Assembly (NCBI RefSeq): GCF_030848945.1
Contig: NZ_JANHAX010000003.1
Location: 496,001 to 560,000, forward strand
Source: Marimonas arenosa
GTDB taxonomy: Bacteria > Pseudomonadota > Alphaproteobacteria > Rhodobacterales > Rhodobacteraceae
Direction of reading: 5' to 3'
DNA length: 64,000 bases
The number at the start of each line of letters is the position of its first letter. Positions within the stretch are counted from its first letter, which is position 1. A program made the translations under genes and the position numbers. Of this stretch, positions 53,061-62,769 are shown one piece after another. Under the pieces are notes generated by a model. That model saw only the letters and a list, made by a program, of their open reading frames with translations, was not told where the DNA came from and ran no database searches.

Positions 53061-53920
53061 CAGGCTTCTCCCTTGGCACGGGCCAACGCGATCCGCGCGG
53101 TGCGTTTGGCGATCACGCCGGTGACGTCGCGACGGAACTCGGCGGTGCCGCGCTTGTCGTCGATCGGCGTGGCGGCGGCGGAACAGGCGGCGGCAAGCGC
53201 GTCGAGCGCGGGGTCGTCACCGGTGGTGCCGATCAGTGTTTTGGCGGCGTCCCCGGCCACGATCACCTTGGGCCCGACGGCGCCCAGAGCGATCTTGGCG
53301 GCGGTCACGGCGCCTGCGCTGTCGAGCGTCAGTGTGATACCGACGCCGACCACGGCTATGTCCATCTCGGTGCGCGGAATGAAGCGCAGATAGGCGCTGC
53401 CAGAATTTTCCGGTTTGGCAGGCAAAAAGATCGAGGTGACCAGTTCGCCCTGGGCCAGTGAGGTTTGGCCCGGGCCGGTGGGAATGTCTTCGACCGGCAC
53501 GTCGCGGCTGCCATTGGGGCCGGCCACGCGGGCCACCGCACCGGCGGCGACCATGGCAGGTACGCTGTCGGCCGCGGGCGAGGCGTTGCATAGGTTGCCG
53601 GCCACGGTGGCGCGGCCCTGGATCTGAGTCGAGCCGATCAGGTCGGCGGCTTCCGTTACGCCGGGCCAGTCGGTCACGAGGGCGGCTGTTTCGTTCATCT
53701 CGGCCGAGGGCACGGCGGCGCCGATGCGCCAGCCGCCGTCATCCTGTGCGATGGTCGTCATCTCGGTGATACGCTTGATGTCGATCACGGCCGAGGGAGC
53801 GACATCGCCCATGCGCAGGCGCACGAGCAGATCGGTGCCTCCGGCCAGGACGCGCGCCTCGGGATCAGCGGCGAGCAGGGCGACCGCTTCGTCAACGCTC
53901 TCTGGGGATTGGAATCTCAT
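53060..53920 (-). CDS. Molybdenum hydroxylase FAD-binding subunit
   Basis: 286 residues from the ATG behind GGAAAGAAGACTCC. It opens MRFQSPESVDEAVALLA, and FAD contacts lie in LAGGTDLLVRLR and TVAGNLCNASPAADS. It completes the alpha-beta-gamma hydroxylase with the two genes downstream. First gene of the operon; the 130-bp gap to the acyltransferase stop upstream holds nothing recognisable. Confidence 0.94.
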   Translation of the reverse strand: MRFQSPESVDEAVALLAADPEARVLAGGTDLLVRLRMGDVAPSAVIDIKRITEMTTIAQDDGGWRIGAAVPSAEMNETAALVTDWPGVTEAADLIGSTQIQGRATVAGNLCNASPAADSVPAMVAAGAVARVAGPNGSRDVPVEDIPTGPGQTSLAQGELVTSIFLPAKPENSGSAYLRFIPRTEMDIAVVGVGITLTLDSAGAVTAAKIALGAVGPKVIVAGDAAKTLIGTTGDDPALDALAAACSAAATPIDDKRGTAEFRRDVTGVIAKRTARIALARAKGEA

Positions 53921-54049
53921 GGAGTCTTCTTTCCGGTTTCCGGGGTTGTGCTTGGCGTGGCGCTGGGCGCCCTGACCGCAGCTTGGGACGAGTCGGGGGA
54001 CAATGGCAAGCCCCGCGCCCAACTTGATCCGGAAGGTCCAAGACGGCGG

Positions 54050-55087
54050 TCAGGCCGGATCGGTCGCGAGACGGCGCTGATCTTCCCGACCCATTGACAG
54101 AATCATCGGGGTTTGCGCGGTCAGCCGCTGGAAATCGGCTTTACCGGTCATGCCGCGCCAGCCCCCCTGGATGAGCGATTGCGCCACGGCGCCGCCCAGC
54201 GTGTCGCCGGGGCCGGTGAGGATGAAAAGGTCGGGGGCGAATTCGCGCGCGGCCACCTGGATGGCGCGGGTGAAGTCGTAGGCTTCGGTCACCTGATGCC
54301 CGAGCGTGTAGGCGTGCAGCCGGTCGGTATCGCAGGCATGTGGCCACCAGATTGCGCCGCGACCGTCGATCAGCGGCAAGACCGGTTGCGAAAAGAAATC
54401 TGATGTCAGGGTTTCGCGGGCCTCCTCGGCCACCGGCTTCTGGAGCGCGGTATGGAAGGCGGCGTGGTTGGCCAGCCGCATCGGGAAACGGGACTGGGCG
54501 GGCGGGACCGCGGCCTCGAAGGCCGCGAGCCCGGCTTCGTTGCCGGCCAGAACCAACAACCCGCCTAAATCGATCGAGAGTCTGAGAAGGTGGCCCTCGC
54601 GGGTATCGACTTCGGCGGCAAGTGCCAACAATTCGGCCTTGCGGGCGGGGTCGGGGCGCCAGTCCTCACCGGTGTGCGGATAGACGACCTGGCCGCCGAT
54701 CAGGTGTTCCTGCATCAGGCGGCCCATGGTGTTGACGAGGGTGAAGCCATGCTTCGGAGACACGGCCCCGGCGGCGGCAAGGGCGATATACCAGCCCATG
54801 GAATTGCCAGTGACAGCGACGATCTCGATGTCCTCGGCCAGAGCCTGCGCGTCGAGCAGCGCGCTGGCGTAGATCAGCGGTGAGGCGACGTCGCCGCGGG
54901 AATAGGTGGCCACGGAATAGCGGGCGGCGCTGTCGAGCGCCGTGACCGTCTCCTGACCCGCGGCGACGCGGGCGGCGTCGAAATCGGCCAGCCAGGGGTG
55001 ACCTGCGTGGTGTCGCGCGAGATAGCCGAGTTCGGTCTTGGTGTAGGTGCCCCTCCCGGGGCAGACGAGCACGGCACGGCGGGTCAT
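54050..55087 (-). CDS. FabD-like acyltransferase
   Basis: A 345-residue malonyl/acyl-transferase fold. The nucleophile elbow reads VTGNSMG (Ser96) where FabD has GHSLG. The second catalytic position is in MRLANHAAFHTAL, as in FabD (NHA.FHS). It is missing the usual arginine-containing malonate region in recognisable form, so the acyl group may not be malonyl. Its ATG overlaps the stop of the E1-fusion gene (ATGA), so both act together. Confidence 0.82.
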   Translation of the reverse strand: MTRRAVLVCPGRGTYTKTELGYLARHHAGHPWLADFDAARVAAGQETVTALDSAARYSVATYSRGDVASPLIYASALLDAQALAEDIEIVAVTGNSMGWYIALAAAGAVSPKHGFTLVNTMGRLMQEHLIGGQVVYPHTGEDWRPDPARKAELLALAAEVDTREGHLLRLSIDLGGLLVLAGNEAGLAAFEAAVPPAQSRFPMRLANHAAFHTALQKPVAEEARETLTSDFFSQPVLPLIDGRGAIWWPHACDTDRLHAYTLGHQVTEAYDFTRAIQVAAREFAPDLFILTGPGDTLGGAVAQSLIQGGWRGMTGKADFQRLTAQTPMILSMGREDQRRLATDPA

Positions 55088-57273
55088 TTGCTGCGCTCCA
55101 CGAGGGCTTTCGCGGCTGCCGCGATCGTGTCGGCCGAGGGCATCGTGGCAGCATAGGCGGGGCCAGTGGCGATGAAGCTCATCTCGGCGGCGAGGCGGTC
55201 TGCCAGGACCGACGAGCGGCTGGCGAACAAAGTCATCAGTTCTTCCGAGAGATTGCCACGGGCGCGGCATTCGTCGACGATCAGCACCGCCTTGCAGTCT
55301 GCCGCGGCGGCGAGAATGGTGTCCTCCGGCAGGGGCGCGAGCCAGCGGATGTCGATGACGCGGGTGTCAATGCCCTGTTCTGAAAGAGCTTTCTGCGCCT
55401 GCCGCGACAAGTAATGGCCGTTGCCATAGGTCACGATGGCCAGGTCCGTTCCCTTACCATGCTGACCGATTTCACCGAGGCCGATACGCCGATCGGGGGC
55501 GGGATAGGGCGCCAGCCAGCCCGCGTCCTTTTCCGCATACAGGTCGCGCATCGGGTAAAGGGCGATGGGTTCGAGAAAGACGACGACGCGGTGCTCCTCG
55601 CGCGCCAGACGGACGCACTCGCGCAGCATCATCGCGGCGTCGGGGCCAGTCGAGGGGCAAGCAAGGATGAGACCGGGAATATCGCGCAGCACGGCGAGCG
55701 AGTTGTCGTTGTGGAAGTGCCCGCCGAAGCCTTTCTGATAACCAAGCCCGGCGATGCGCACCACCATTGGGTTGGTGAACTGGCCGTTGGAGAAAAACGG
55801 CAGGGTGGCAGCTTCGCCGCGGAGCTGGTCCTCAGCATTGTGGAGATAGGCGAGGAACTGGATCTCTGGGATCGGAACAAAGCCGTTATGGGCGAGGCCG
55901 ATGGCGAGGCCGAGGATGGATTGTTCGTCCAGCAGCGTATCGATTACCCGGTCGGGGCCGAACCGCGACTGCAATTTCTGCGTCACGCCGTAGACGCCGC
56001 CCTTGCGGCCGACATCCTCGCCCATCGCTACTATTTCGTTGTGCTCGAGCATCAGGTCGTGGAGCGCGAGGTTGATCTGCCGCGCCATCGGTTGTGGCTC
56101 CTCCGCCATCTTGAGATCGGCGCCGAACAGCGCGGCGCGAGCCTGCGGGTCTGGTCCATTCGTCGGCGTACAGTTCTGTTCTGGCGGAATCAGCGAGGCC
56201 ATGACATCCGCAGCCGTATGGAGGTGGGGGCGTTTGACCGCTTCGGCGGCGATGGCGTTGGTGCGGGTCAGGGTTTCCTGGTAGATCGCGAGGGCATTGT
56301 CCGGGGAAAGCGCTCCGAAATCGTTAAGCAGGCGCACGGAATGCAGCAGCGGATCATTGGCCTCGTCCGCTTCGACCTCGGCCTTGGACAGGTAGGTCGT
56401 AGGCATGTCGGCGCCGGCGTGGCCGTAGAGCCGCACTGTCTTCAGGTGCAGGAACGCGGGTCTGCGGCGGCTGCGGACGTAATCGGCGGCCTGCCGCGCC
56501 ACGGCGTAGGTCTCGAACAGGTCGAGCCCGCTGGCGGCGAAGTATTCCAGTCCGGGGCGATGGCGCATCGAAGCCTCGACCCAGCCGTCCGGCGTTTTGA
56601 CCGAGATGCCGATGCCGTTGTCCTCGCAGACGAACAGCAGCGGCAGCGGAGTGTGCTGCACGGCGGTCCAACCGGCGGTGTTGAGCGCGCCTTGGGCGGT
56701 GGAATGGTTGAGCGAGGCATCGCCGAACGAGGCCATTGCGATGCCGTCTTCGGGCAGGCTGCGATGATCCGGCGGGTTGCGCTTGGCCAGGCCCAGCGAG
56801 AAGGCCGCCCCGACCGCCTTGGGCAGGTGCGACGCGATGGTCGAGGTCTGCGGCGGAATGAAAAGCTCTTTCGATCCCAGCACCTTGTGGCGGCCACCCG
56901 AGGTCGGATCCTCGGATGAGCAGGCGAAGGAAAGAGCCATGTCCCAGGCGATATTCTGACCCGGCACCTGGTCGGCGCGGGCGATCTGGAAGGCGGCATC
57001 GCGGTAGTGCAGGAAGGCGATGTCGGTCGGACGCAGGGCATGCGCCACCGCGGCCATGCCTTCGTGGCCCGAGGAGCCGATGGTATAGAAGCCGGTGCCG
57101 GCCTTCTGCATGGCGCGCGAAGTCAAGTCGAGCGCGCGGGAAAGGCACTGGGCGCGGTAGAGCGACACCGCTTCGGGTGCGGTGAGGCCGGGCGCGGGCG
57201 GTGAGCCCGGAGGAAGGTCGTTCGCAGCCACGCGGCGCAGGAAATTGTCATGCACGATCTGGGCGCGGTCCAT
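55084..57273 (-). CDS. 2-oxoacid dehydrogenase E1, alpha-beta fusion (branched-chain type)
   Basis: 729 residues. The N-terminal half is E1-alpha (thiamine diphosphate site ASFGDASLNHSTAQGALN ... CEDNGIGISV). The C-terminal half from about residue 390 is E1-beta (MARQINLALHDLMLEHNEIVAMGEDVGRKGGVYG, RVIDTLLDEQSILGLAIG, RWLAPLPEDTI, VDECRARGNLSEEL). It decarboxylates a 2-oxoacid and acylates a lipoyl carrier, but no E2 or E3 is nearby. It is coupled instead to the FabD-like protein. Fusion forms exist in other proteobacteria. Confidence 0.9.
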   Translation of the reverse strand: MDRAQIVHDNFLRRVAANDLPPGSPPAPGLTAPEAVSLYRAQCLSRALDLTSRAMQKAGTGFYTIGSSGHEGMAAVAHALRPTDIAFLHYRDAAFQIARADQVPGQNIAWDMALSFACSSEDPTSGGRHKVLGSKELFIPPQTSTIASHLPKAVGAAFSLGLAKRNPPDHRSLPEDGIAMASFGDASLNHSTAQGALNTAGWTAVQHTPLPLLFVCEDNGIGISVKTPDGWVEASMRHRPGLEYFAASGLDLFETYAVARQAADYVRSRRRPAFLHLKTVRLYGHAGADMPTTYLSKAEVEADEANDPLLHSVRLLNDFGALSPDNALAIYQETLTRTNAIAAEAVKRPHLHTAADVMASLIPPEQNCTPTNGPDPQARAALFGADLKMAEEPQPMARQINLALHDLMLEHNEIVAMGEDVGRKGGVYGVTQKLQSRFGPDRVIDTLLDEQSILGLAIGLAHNGFVPIPEIQFLAYLHNAEDQLRGEAATLPFFSNGQFTNPMVVRIAGLGYQKGFGGHFHNDNSLAVLRDIPGLILACPSTGPDAAMMLRECVRLAREEHRVVVFLEPIALYPMRDLYAEKDAGWLAPYPAPDRRIGLGEIGQHGKGTDLAIVTYGNGHYLSRQAQKALSEQGIDTRVIDIRWLAPLPEDTILAAAADCKAVLIVDECRARGNLSEELMTLFASRSSVLADRLAAEMSFIATGPAYAATMPSADTIAAAAKALVERSK

Positions 57274-57389
57274 GGTCTGTCCTCTGCGGTTACGTCCCTA
57301 GAGATGGCGCAGGCAGGCGGCGGGTTCCAGTAGAAAATGGGATCGCGCACCCGCCGCGACGGGCTTTTCGAATTCGCAGGGCTTGCCGG

Positions 57390-57530
57390 ATCGTGAAGCC
57401 ACCGTCCCGCGCGGTTAACGCAATTTTTCGACGAATAAGCGGAGTATGGCAACCCGGCTGGCAGGCTGGCTGGCACATCGTCTGGCGCGCGGTGGGGCAA
57501 GGTTGCGGTAAGGTTCGGGTTGACCGGGCG
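57390..57530 (+). repeat. Three-copy intergenic element, copy C
   Basis: ATCGTGAAGCCACCGTCCCG (57390-57409), GGTTAA, then TATGGCAACCCGGCTGGCAG and a second GCTGGCTGGCA. The stretch 57446-57511 reads as a 21-codon frame (M-A-T-R-L-A-G-W-L-A-H-R-L-A-R-G-G...) ending TAA, then GGTTCGGGTTGA. It aligns with copy B in length, stop and trailer. It is the main content of the 490-bp gap between the E1 and aminotransferase genes; no conventional gene is seen there. Confidence 0.6.
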
Positions 57531-57664
57531 CGCGGTGGTTGCGGATGCCGGTTCGGAGAAGCGGGTTTCGCGGGTGGGGCAGGCGGCGCCGGGTATTGGG
57601 CAGGAACTGCCGTTTGAAGTGTCGCGAAACGTTCATGCCTCGCACCGCCCGGCGCGCAGGCGCC

Positions 57665-57695
57665 AAGCCCGACCTCCTCCCCCACGGGAGGGCTT
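57665..57695 (-). terminator. Possible terminator of the polyamine operon
   Basis: AAGCCC (57665-57670) pairs with GGGCTT (57690-57695), with a further CTCCC/GGGAG possibility inside. It lies about 70 nt after the aminotransferase stop. There is no T run on the minus strand, so it is weak. Confidence 0.3.
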
Positions 57696-57766
57696 GACGT
57701 ATGCACGCCTCAATGCTGTTCGGGTATGACCGCTCCGGGCCAACAGTTCCCGGGTCGCCGCGTCAG

Positions 57767-59128
57767 TCAGATCCCGAGCCCGTCACTCACCGTCTCGATG
57801 CTTTCTCGCAGGATGGCTCCGATGTCATCGATCATCGGTTCGTCCATGATCAGGGTCGGCGACAAGATCAGGATATTGCCCAGCGCCCGGGCAATCAGGC
57901 CACGTTCCTGGCACGCGCGCGAGACGGCGAGGCCGATCATGGCATCGGCGGCGAATTCTTCGCGGGTGTCCTTGTTCTTCACGAACTCGATACCGATCAT
58001 GAAATGCGAGCCACGGACCTCGCCGACCATATTCATGTCGATCAACCCGCGCAGGTTCGACTCGAACCGCTTACCAGTGGTGCGCACCCGTTCGGGGATG
58101 TTCTCGCGCTCGAGGATGGCGATATTTGCAAGCCCGGCGGCGGCCGCCGCCGGGTGGCCGGAATAGGTCATCCCGTGCAGGAACATCGCATCGGGACCGG
58201 AGATGACCTCGTGAATTTCGTCCGAGATTATGGTGGCCGACAGCGGCTGATAGCCCGAGGTCAGCCCCTTGGCGGTGGTGATGATGTCGGGCGTGTAGTC
58301 GTAGACGTCCTGACTGGAAAACATGTGGCCCAGCCGGCCCCAGGCGGTGACGACCTCGTCGGCGACATAGGCGATGTCGTGTTCGCGGGTGATTTCATGC
58401 ATCCGCTTGTGATAGCCCGGCGGCGCGGTGATGACGCCACCGGCGCCCTGGATCGGCTCGGCGAAGAACGCGCAGATGTTGTCGGCGCCGATGCGGTGGA
58501 TGGCATCGAGCATGTCTTTTTCAAGTTCTGCCAGGAAGTCCTCGTCACTGAGATCGGGCGCCTCGCGATATTTGTGTGGTGCGCGCAGGTGGGTCACCAG
58601 CCCTTCGACCGCGCCCCAGCCCTCGGCGTATTGTGGCGTGGTCAAGGCCATCGCCATGTGGGTCGAGCCGTGATAGGCCCCCATACGGCTGAGTATGTGC
58701 TTTTTCTGCGGTTTGCCGCGAAGGTTGTTGTAGTGGTGCAGGACGCGCACGGCAGTATCGTTGGCGACCGAACCTGAATTGCCGAAATAGACATTGTTGA
58801 GCCGTCCGGGCGCAAGGCTTGCCACCTTCTCGGCCAGTGCCGCGGCAGCGGGATGGGTGAAATTGTAGAATGTCGAGTAGTAGTCGAGAGTCTTCAGTTG
58901 TTCGGTGATGGCGTCGATGATCTCGGGCCGGCCGTGGCCGACGTTAACGCACCAGAGCCCGCCGATGCCGTCGATCATGCGGTTGCCTTCGCTGTCGGTG
59001 ACGTGGGCACCCTCAGCCGCGACGATGGCGGTGCGGGCGCCGTCCTGTTTCAGTGCATGGAGATTGGCGAAGGACTGGATCAGATGGGTGTCCGCGGTCA
59101 GGATGTCGTCGGTGGTCATCTTGTTCAT
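57767..59128 (-). CDS. Omega-aminotransferase, putrescine--pyruvate (SpuC)-like
   Basis: A 453-residue class III PLP aminotransferase. Seen: DGIGGLWCVNVGHG, YFGNSGSVANDTAVRVLHHY, MGAYHGSTHMA, FAEPIQGAGGVITAPPGY, ADEVVTAWGRLG and the PLP lysine TAKGLTSGYQPLSA. The GLWCVNVGHGR and TSGYQPLSA pattern is that of SpuC-type and related omega-transaminases, which move the amino group of putrescine to pyruvate. The potFGHI genes and a nitrilase in the same operon support a diamine substrate. Confidence 0.88.
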   Translation of the reverse strand: MNKMTTDDILTADTHLIQSFANLHALKQDGARTAIVAAEGAHVTDSEGNRMIDGIGGLWCVNVGHGRPEIIDAITEQLKTLDYYSTFYNFTHPAAAALAEKVASLAPGRLNNVYFGNSGSVANDTAVRVLHHYNNLRGKPQKKHILSRMGAYHGSTHMAMALTTPQYAEGWGAVEGLVTHLRAPHKYREAPDLSDEDFLAELEKDMLDAIHRIGADNICAFFAEPIQGAGGVITAPPGYHKRMHEITREHDIAYVADEVVTAWGRLGHMFSSQDVYDYTPDIITTAKGLTSGYQPLSATIISDEIHEVISGPDAMFLHGMTYSGHPAAAAAGLANIAILERENIPERVRTTGKRFESNLRGLIDMNMVGEVRGSHFMIGIEFVKNKDTREEFAADAMIGLAVSRACQERGLIARALGNILILSPTLIMDEPMIDDIGAILRESIETVSDGLGI

Positions 59129-59201
59129 GTGATTTCTCTCCCTGAAAAAATGTGGCGCGCGCCTGAATTCGGGGCCGCGGAAAACGATTGCGCCGAGCAG
59201 G

Positions 59202-59969
59202 TCATGGTGTGACTTCGCGGTAGTCGGTGCTTTGGGTTGACAGAAGTGCCGGGTCGTAGGTTTTGGCGATGTCGGTGACGAGCAGAGTTTCGGTCGTGCT
59301 GGCGGCAGCCAGCGCCCGGGCGTCCGGCCCCACGATCACCGAATGGCCGCCGAAGCCCAGGCCATTTTCGCTACCGCAGAAATTAGCGTAGGCGATGGTC
59401 AGGACGTGTTCCGAGGCGCGTGAGGGGACGATCGCGGTCGAGACATGTTCGAACCCGGCGGGGTTGGCGGTGGGCACGAGGATGAGCGTGACGCCCTGGT
59501 CGGCCAAAGCCTTGACGTGGTGGGCGAATTCGACGTCGTAGCAGATCATCAACGCCGTTTTGTGGCCTTGGTAGTCGAACAGGGTGTAGCCGTTGCCGAA
59601 GGCGAAGCTTTGCTGTTCCATCGGGCCGAAGAGCTGGATTTTGCGGTAATGGCCGAGGATTGCCCCATCGGGGCCGAAGGCCGTGGCGGCGTTATAGACC
59701 TGATCGCCATCGCGCTCGGCCCAGCCGATGGTCAGGCCGCATCGCGCCGTCTCGGCCAGTTGGCCGAGACGGTCGCACCAAGCGCCGCCCAGCGGTTGGG
59801 ACAGGGACGCGTGCAGCCCGGGTTGGTTGTAGCCCGGCAGGAAAAGCTCGGGGAAGACGGCCATGCGCGCACCGGACAGAGCCGCGGCGCCGAGTTGGGC
59901 CTCGATGCGCGCGAAGCCCTCCTCGATATCGCCCTGGATCGGTGGGCCCTGATAGAGCGCCAGTTTCAT
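59202..59969 (-). CDS. Nitrilase-superfamily carbon-nitrogen hydrolase
   Basis: 255 residues with the intact E41-K110-C143 triad (VFPELFLPGY, HYRKIQLFG, MICYDVEF). In this operon it is probably an amidase acting on a putrescine-derived amide, such as an N-carbamoyl or aminobutyramide compound, but similarity to 2-oxoamide amidases is also possible. It lies between potF and the aminotransferase in the same direction. Spacing to potF is 20 nt. Confidence 0.88.
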   Translation of the reverse strand: MKLALYQGPPIQGDIEEGFARIEAQLGAAALSGARMAVFPELFLPGYNQPGLHASLSQPLGGAWCDRLGQLAETARCGLTIGWAERDGDQVYNAATAFGPDGAILGHYRKIQLFGPMEQQSFAFGNGYTLFDYQGHKTALMICYDVEFAHHVKALADQGVTLILVPTANPAGFEHVSTAIVPSRASEHVLTIAYANFCGSENGLGFGGHSVIVGPDARALAAASTTETLLVTDIAKTYDPALLSTQSTDYREVTP

Positions 59970-59989
59970 GGCCGTCCCTCCTTTTCGTC

Positions 59990-61021
59990 TTACTTCTTCA
60001 GGTTGGTCCAGATCGTGTCATAGACCTTCTGCACCTCTTCCGGGCAGGCCTGCACGAACTGGGGGTTGCCGCCCGCGGGCGGGTTGAGCTCGGGCGCGGT
60101 CTTAAGTGCCTCGTCGAGGAAGGGCTCGACCCCGGCCACGCCGGCGGTGTAGCGGGCATAGTTGGTCACCGCAGCGGCGTTTTCGGGTTCGAGCAGGAAG
60201 TTCATGAACTTCAGCGCGTTGTCGCGGTTGGGCGCATCCTTCAGGAGAACGACATTGTCCATCCAGACGATGTAACCCTGATCGGGATAGGCGTATTCGA
60301 TGTTGGCGCCTTCCTCGCGGGCCTTCATGCCGAAGCCATTCCAGATCATGCCCGCGGCGGCGTCACCCGAAACCAGTACATCCTTGGCCACGTCCGAGCC
60401 GAAACTGGCCCAGTTGGCCTTGGCGTTCTGTACCAGGTCATTGAGGGCTTTCAATTGCTCACGGTCGGTCGAACATTGCGGGATACCGAGGTGCAGCGAG
60501 GCGAAAGTCAGGGTTTCGCCCGCGGTGTCGAGCACGTTGATCTTGCCTTTCAGCTCTTCCGGCGGATTGAAGATGATGTCGGTGGTCTGGATGTTGCCGG
60601 AATAGACATCGCGGTTGACCGAGAACGAGGTCGAGCCCCACTGGTAGGGGATCGAGCTTTTGCGGCCGGGATCGAAGCTGACATCCGCCCATTGCGGCAG
60701 GATGTTGCCTTTGTTCGGCATTTCGTCGTCGGTGAAGGTGTCGAGCATGCCTTCGTTGCCGAGGATTTCGACCATGTAGTCGCCGGGCACCGCCACGTCA
60801 TACTGGCCGAGCTTGCCAGCTTTCAAAGCGGCGAGCAGGGCCTCGTTGGAGTCGTAGGTGTCCAGCGTGACCTCGACATCGTATTCCGCTGCGAATTTGT
60901 CGAGCAGTTCCTGTGGGATATACTCGAACCAGTGGTAGATCGAGAGCTTGCCTTCGGCGGTGGCGACCGAGGCCATCAGCGACAGGGCAAGCGCGGAGGC
61001 AGCCGTTTTCAGAGTTTTCAT
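59990..61021 (-). CDS. potF: Putrescine/spermidine-binding periplasmic protein
   Basis: 343 residues. Signal peptide MKTLKTAASALALSLMASVATA, then KLSIYHWFEYIPQELLDKFAAEYDVEVTLDTYDSNE, the PotD/PotF opening, plus DVAVPGDYMVEIL, SYW-type pocket region IPYQWGSTSFSVNRDVY and MIWNGFGMKAREEG. It delivers polyamine to PotHI. Its ATG directly abuts the potI stop. PotF rather than PotD is chosen from operon content (putrescine breakdown). Confidence 0.92.
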   Translation of the reverse strand: MKTLKTAASALALSLMASVATAEGKLSIYHWFEYIPQELLDKFAAEYDVEVTLDTYDSNEALLAALKAGKLGQYDVAVPGDYMVEILGNEGMLDTFTDDEMPNKGNILPQWADVSFDPGRKSSIPYQWGSTSFSVNRDVYSGNIQTTDIIFNPPEELKGKINVLDTAGETLTFASLHLGIPQCSTDREQLKALNDLVQNAKANWASFGSDVAKDVLVSGDAAAGMIWNGFGMKAREEGANIEYAYPDQGYIVWMDNVVLLKDAPNRDNALKFMNFLLEPENAAAVTNYARYTAGVAGVEPFLDEALKTAPELNPPAGGNPQFVQACPEEVQKVYDTIWTNLKK

Positions 61022-61852
61022 TTATGTCTCTCCTGTTGGGTTGGATTTGCGGTTTTGGCCCATGCGGCCGGCGAAATAGGACAGCGTCACGAAGGTGATC
61101 GAGACCATCAACAACAGCGTCGAGATCGCCATGATATTGGGTTTGATCCCCTGTTTCACGGCGCCGAAGATCGCGGTGGGGAGCGTCTCGACCCCCGCAC
61201 CCTTGACGAAGTTGGTGATAATGAAATCGTCGAGCGAGATGATGAAGGCCAAGAGGAACCCCGAGACGATGCCGGGGGTCATCAGCGGCAGCAGGATAAG
61301 GCGGAAGGCCTGCCATTTGGTGGCATAGAGATCCTGCGCGGCCTGTTCATAGACATCCTCGATGCCCTCCATCCGGGCGGCAATGGGCAGGTAGGCAAAC
61401 GGGATGCAGAAGACGATATGGGCGATCAGGATCGACAGGATGCCGGTCTGAAAACCGATGGCGGAAAAGAAGATCAGCGTGGCGACGGCGGTCACGATCT
61501 CGGGCACCATCAGCGGCAGCGAGATCAGGCCGAAGCTGAAACTGCGGCCGCGAAACTGGCCGGCGCGCAGCATGGCGGTGGCCGCCATGGTGGCGATGAC
61601 GGTGGCGGTGGTGGCGGCGGCGGCGGCGATGGTCAGCGAGTTGATCGCGGCCCGCTTGAACTTGTCCGCCTCGAGGCCCCAGAAGACGTCTTCGTACCAG
61701 CGCAGAGAAACGCCGCCCCACAGGGTGATCGACGGGGAATCGTTGAAGGAATAGATCGCAACGATGACGAGCGGCGCGTAGAGCAGAAACAGGCAGAGCA
61801 GAGTCACGGCCAGGAAGCCCGGGAAGCGGCGGAGGTCGGGTTTGCGGGCCAT
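61022..61852 (-). CDS. potI: Polyamine ABC transporter permease (PotI-like)
   Basis: 276 residues, six helices. N-terminus [30 protein letters not shown]-type loop [28 protein letters not shown], and the second half [23 protein letters not shown] typical of PotC/PotI. The ATG overlaps the potH stop (TGATG), which fixes the start; the long upstream extension in this frame lies inside potH. Confidence 0.93.
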   Translation of the reverse strand: MARKPDLRRFPGFLAVTLLCLFLLYAPLVIVAIYSFNDSPSITLWGGVSLRWYEDVFWGLEADKFKRAAINSLTIAAAAATTATVIATMAATAMLRAGQFRGRSFSFGLISLPLMVPEIVTAVATLIFFSAIGFQTGILSILIAHIVFCIPFAYLPIAARMEGIEDVYEQAAQDLYATKWQAFRLILLPLMTPGIVSGFLLAFIISLDDFIITNFVKGAGVETLPTAIFGAVKQGIKPNIMAISTLLLMVSITFVTLSYFAGRMGQNRKSNPTGET

Positions 61853-62769
61853 CAGGCGCTCTCCCGATCCTGGTTGCGGGCGTAGACGATGAGCACGATC
61901 AGCACCATGCTCAGCAGGATCATCGCCGCTGCCGCGCCGAAGGGCCAGTTGCCGGCGGCGCCCTTGAACTGTTCCTCGATCAGGCTGCCGATCATGAAGT
62001 TCTTGGCCCCGCCGAGCAGGTCGGGGGCGAGGAAGGCGCCGAGACTCGGCACGAAGACAAGAATGCAGCCAGCGATGATGCCGGGTTTGACGACCGGGAT
62101 GATTACCTGCGTCAGCGTCACCCAGCGCGAGGCGTAGAGATCGGCGGCGGCCTCGGAGAGCGCGAAATTGTAGCGCTCGACCGCGGCATATATCGGCAGC
62201 ACCATGAAGGGCAGGTAGGAGTAAAACAGGCCGAGCTGCACTGCGAGGTTGGTGTTGATGATGTGGATCGGCTCGTCGATCAGCCCGGCGTTCAGCAGCC
62301 ACTGGTTCATCGGGCCGTTGTCGCGGATCAGGAATTTCATCGAGATCGTGCGGATCAGCAGGTTGACCCAATAGGGCACGGTGATCAGGAACAGCCAGAC
62401 CGTTCGGCTGTGGGCGGGCCGGGTGGCGATGAACCAGGCGGTGGGAAAGCCGATCAGCAGGCACAAAAGCGTGGCCAGCCCCGCCTGCCAGATCGAGCGC
62501 CAGAAGATCAGGATGTAGGTCCATTCGATCTTGGGCTGCTCGTCTCCGAACAGGCCGCGATCAAAGAAGAACTGGTCATAGGCGGCCAGTGTCGGCTCCC
62601 AGATCACGCCGCCACGGAACTCCTTGGTGAGGAAGGAATAGGTGGCCATGATCAGGATCGGCAGGACAAGGAAGATGCCGATGATCACCCAGGCCGGCAG
62701 GATCAGCAGCGGTCCGCGGCCGGCATAGGTGCGGGCGGCGCGGCCCCCGGTCGGTCCCAGCCCGGCCAT
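61852..62769 (-). CDS. potH: Polyamine ABC transporter permease (PotH-like)
   Basis: 305 residues, six helices. [38 protein letters not shown], and the EAA-type loop [26 protein letters not shown]. PotB/PotH subunit of the importer channel. The start overlaps the potG stop by one base, and the stop overlaps potI. Confidence 0.93.
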   Translation of the reverse strand: MAGLGPTGGRAARTYAGRGPLLILPAWVIIGIFLVLPILIMATYSFLTKEFRGGVIWEPTLAAYDQFFFDRGLFGDEQPKIEWTYILIFWRSIWQAGLATLLCLLIGFPTAWFIATRPAHSRTVWLFLITVPYWVNLLIRTISMKFLIRDNGPMNQWLLNAGLIDEPIHIINTNLAVQLGLFYSYLPFMVLPIYAAVERYNFALSEAAADLYASRWVTLTQVIIPVVKPGIIAGCILVFVPSLGAFLAPDLLGGAKNFMIGSLIEEQFKGAAGNWPFGAAAAMILLSMVLIVLIVYARNQDRESA

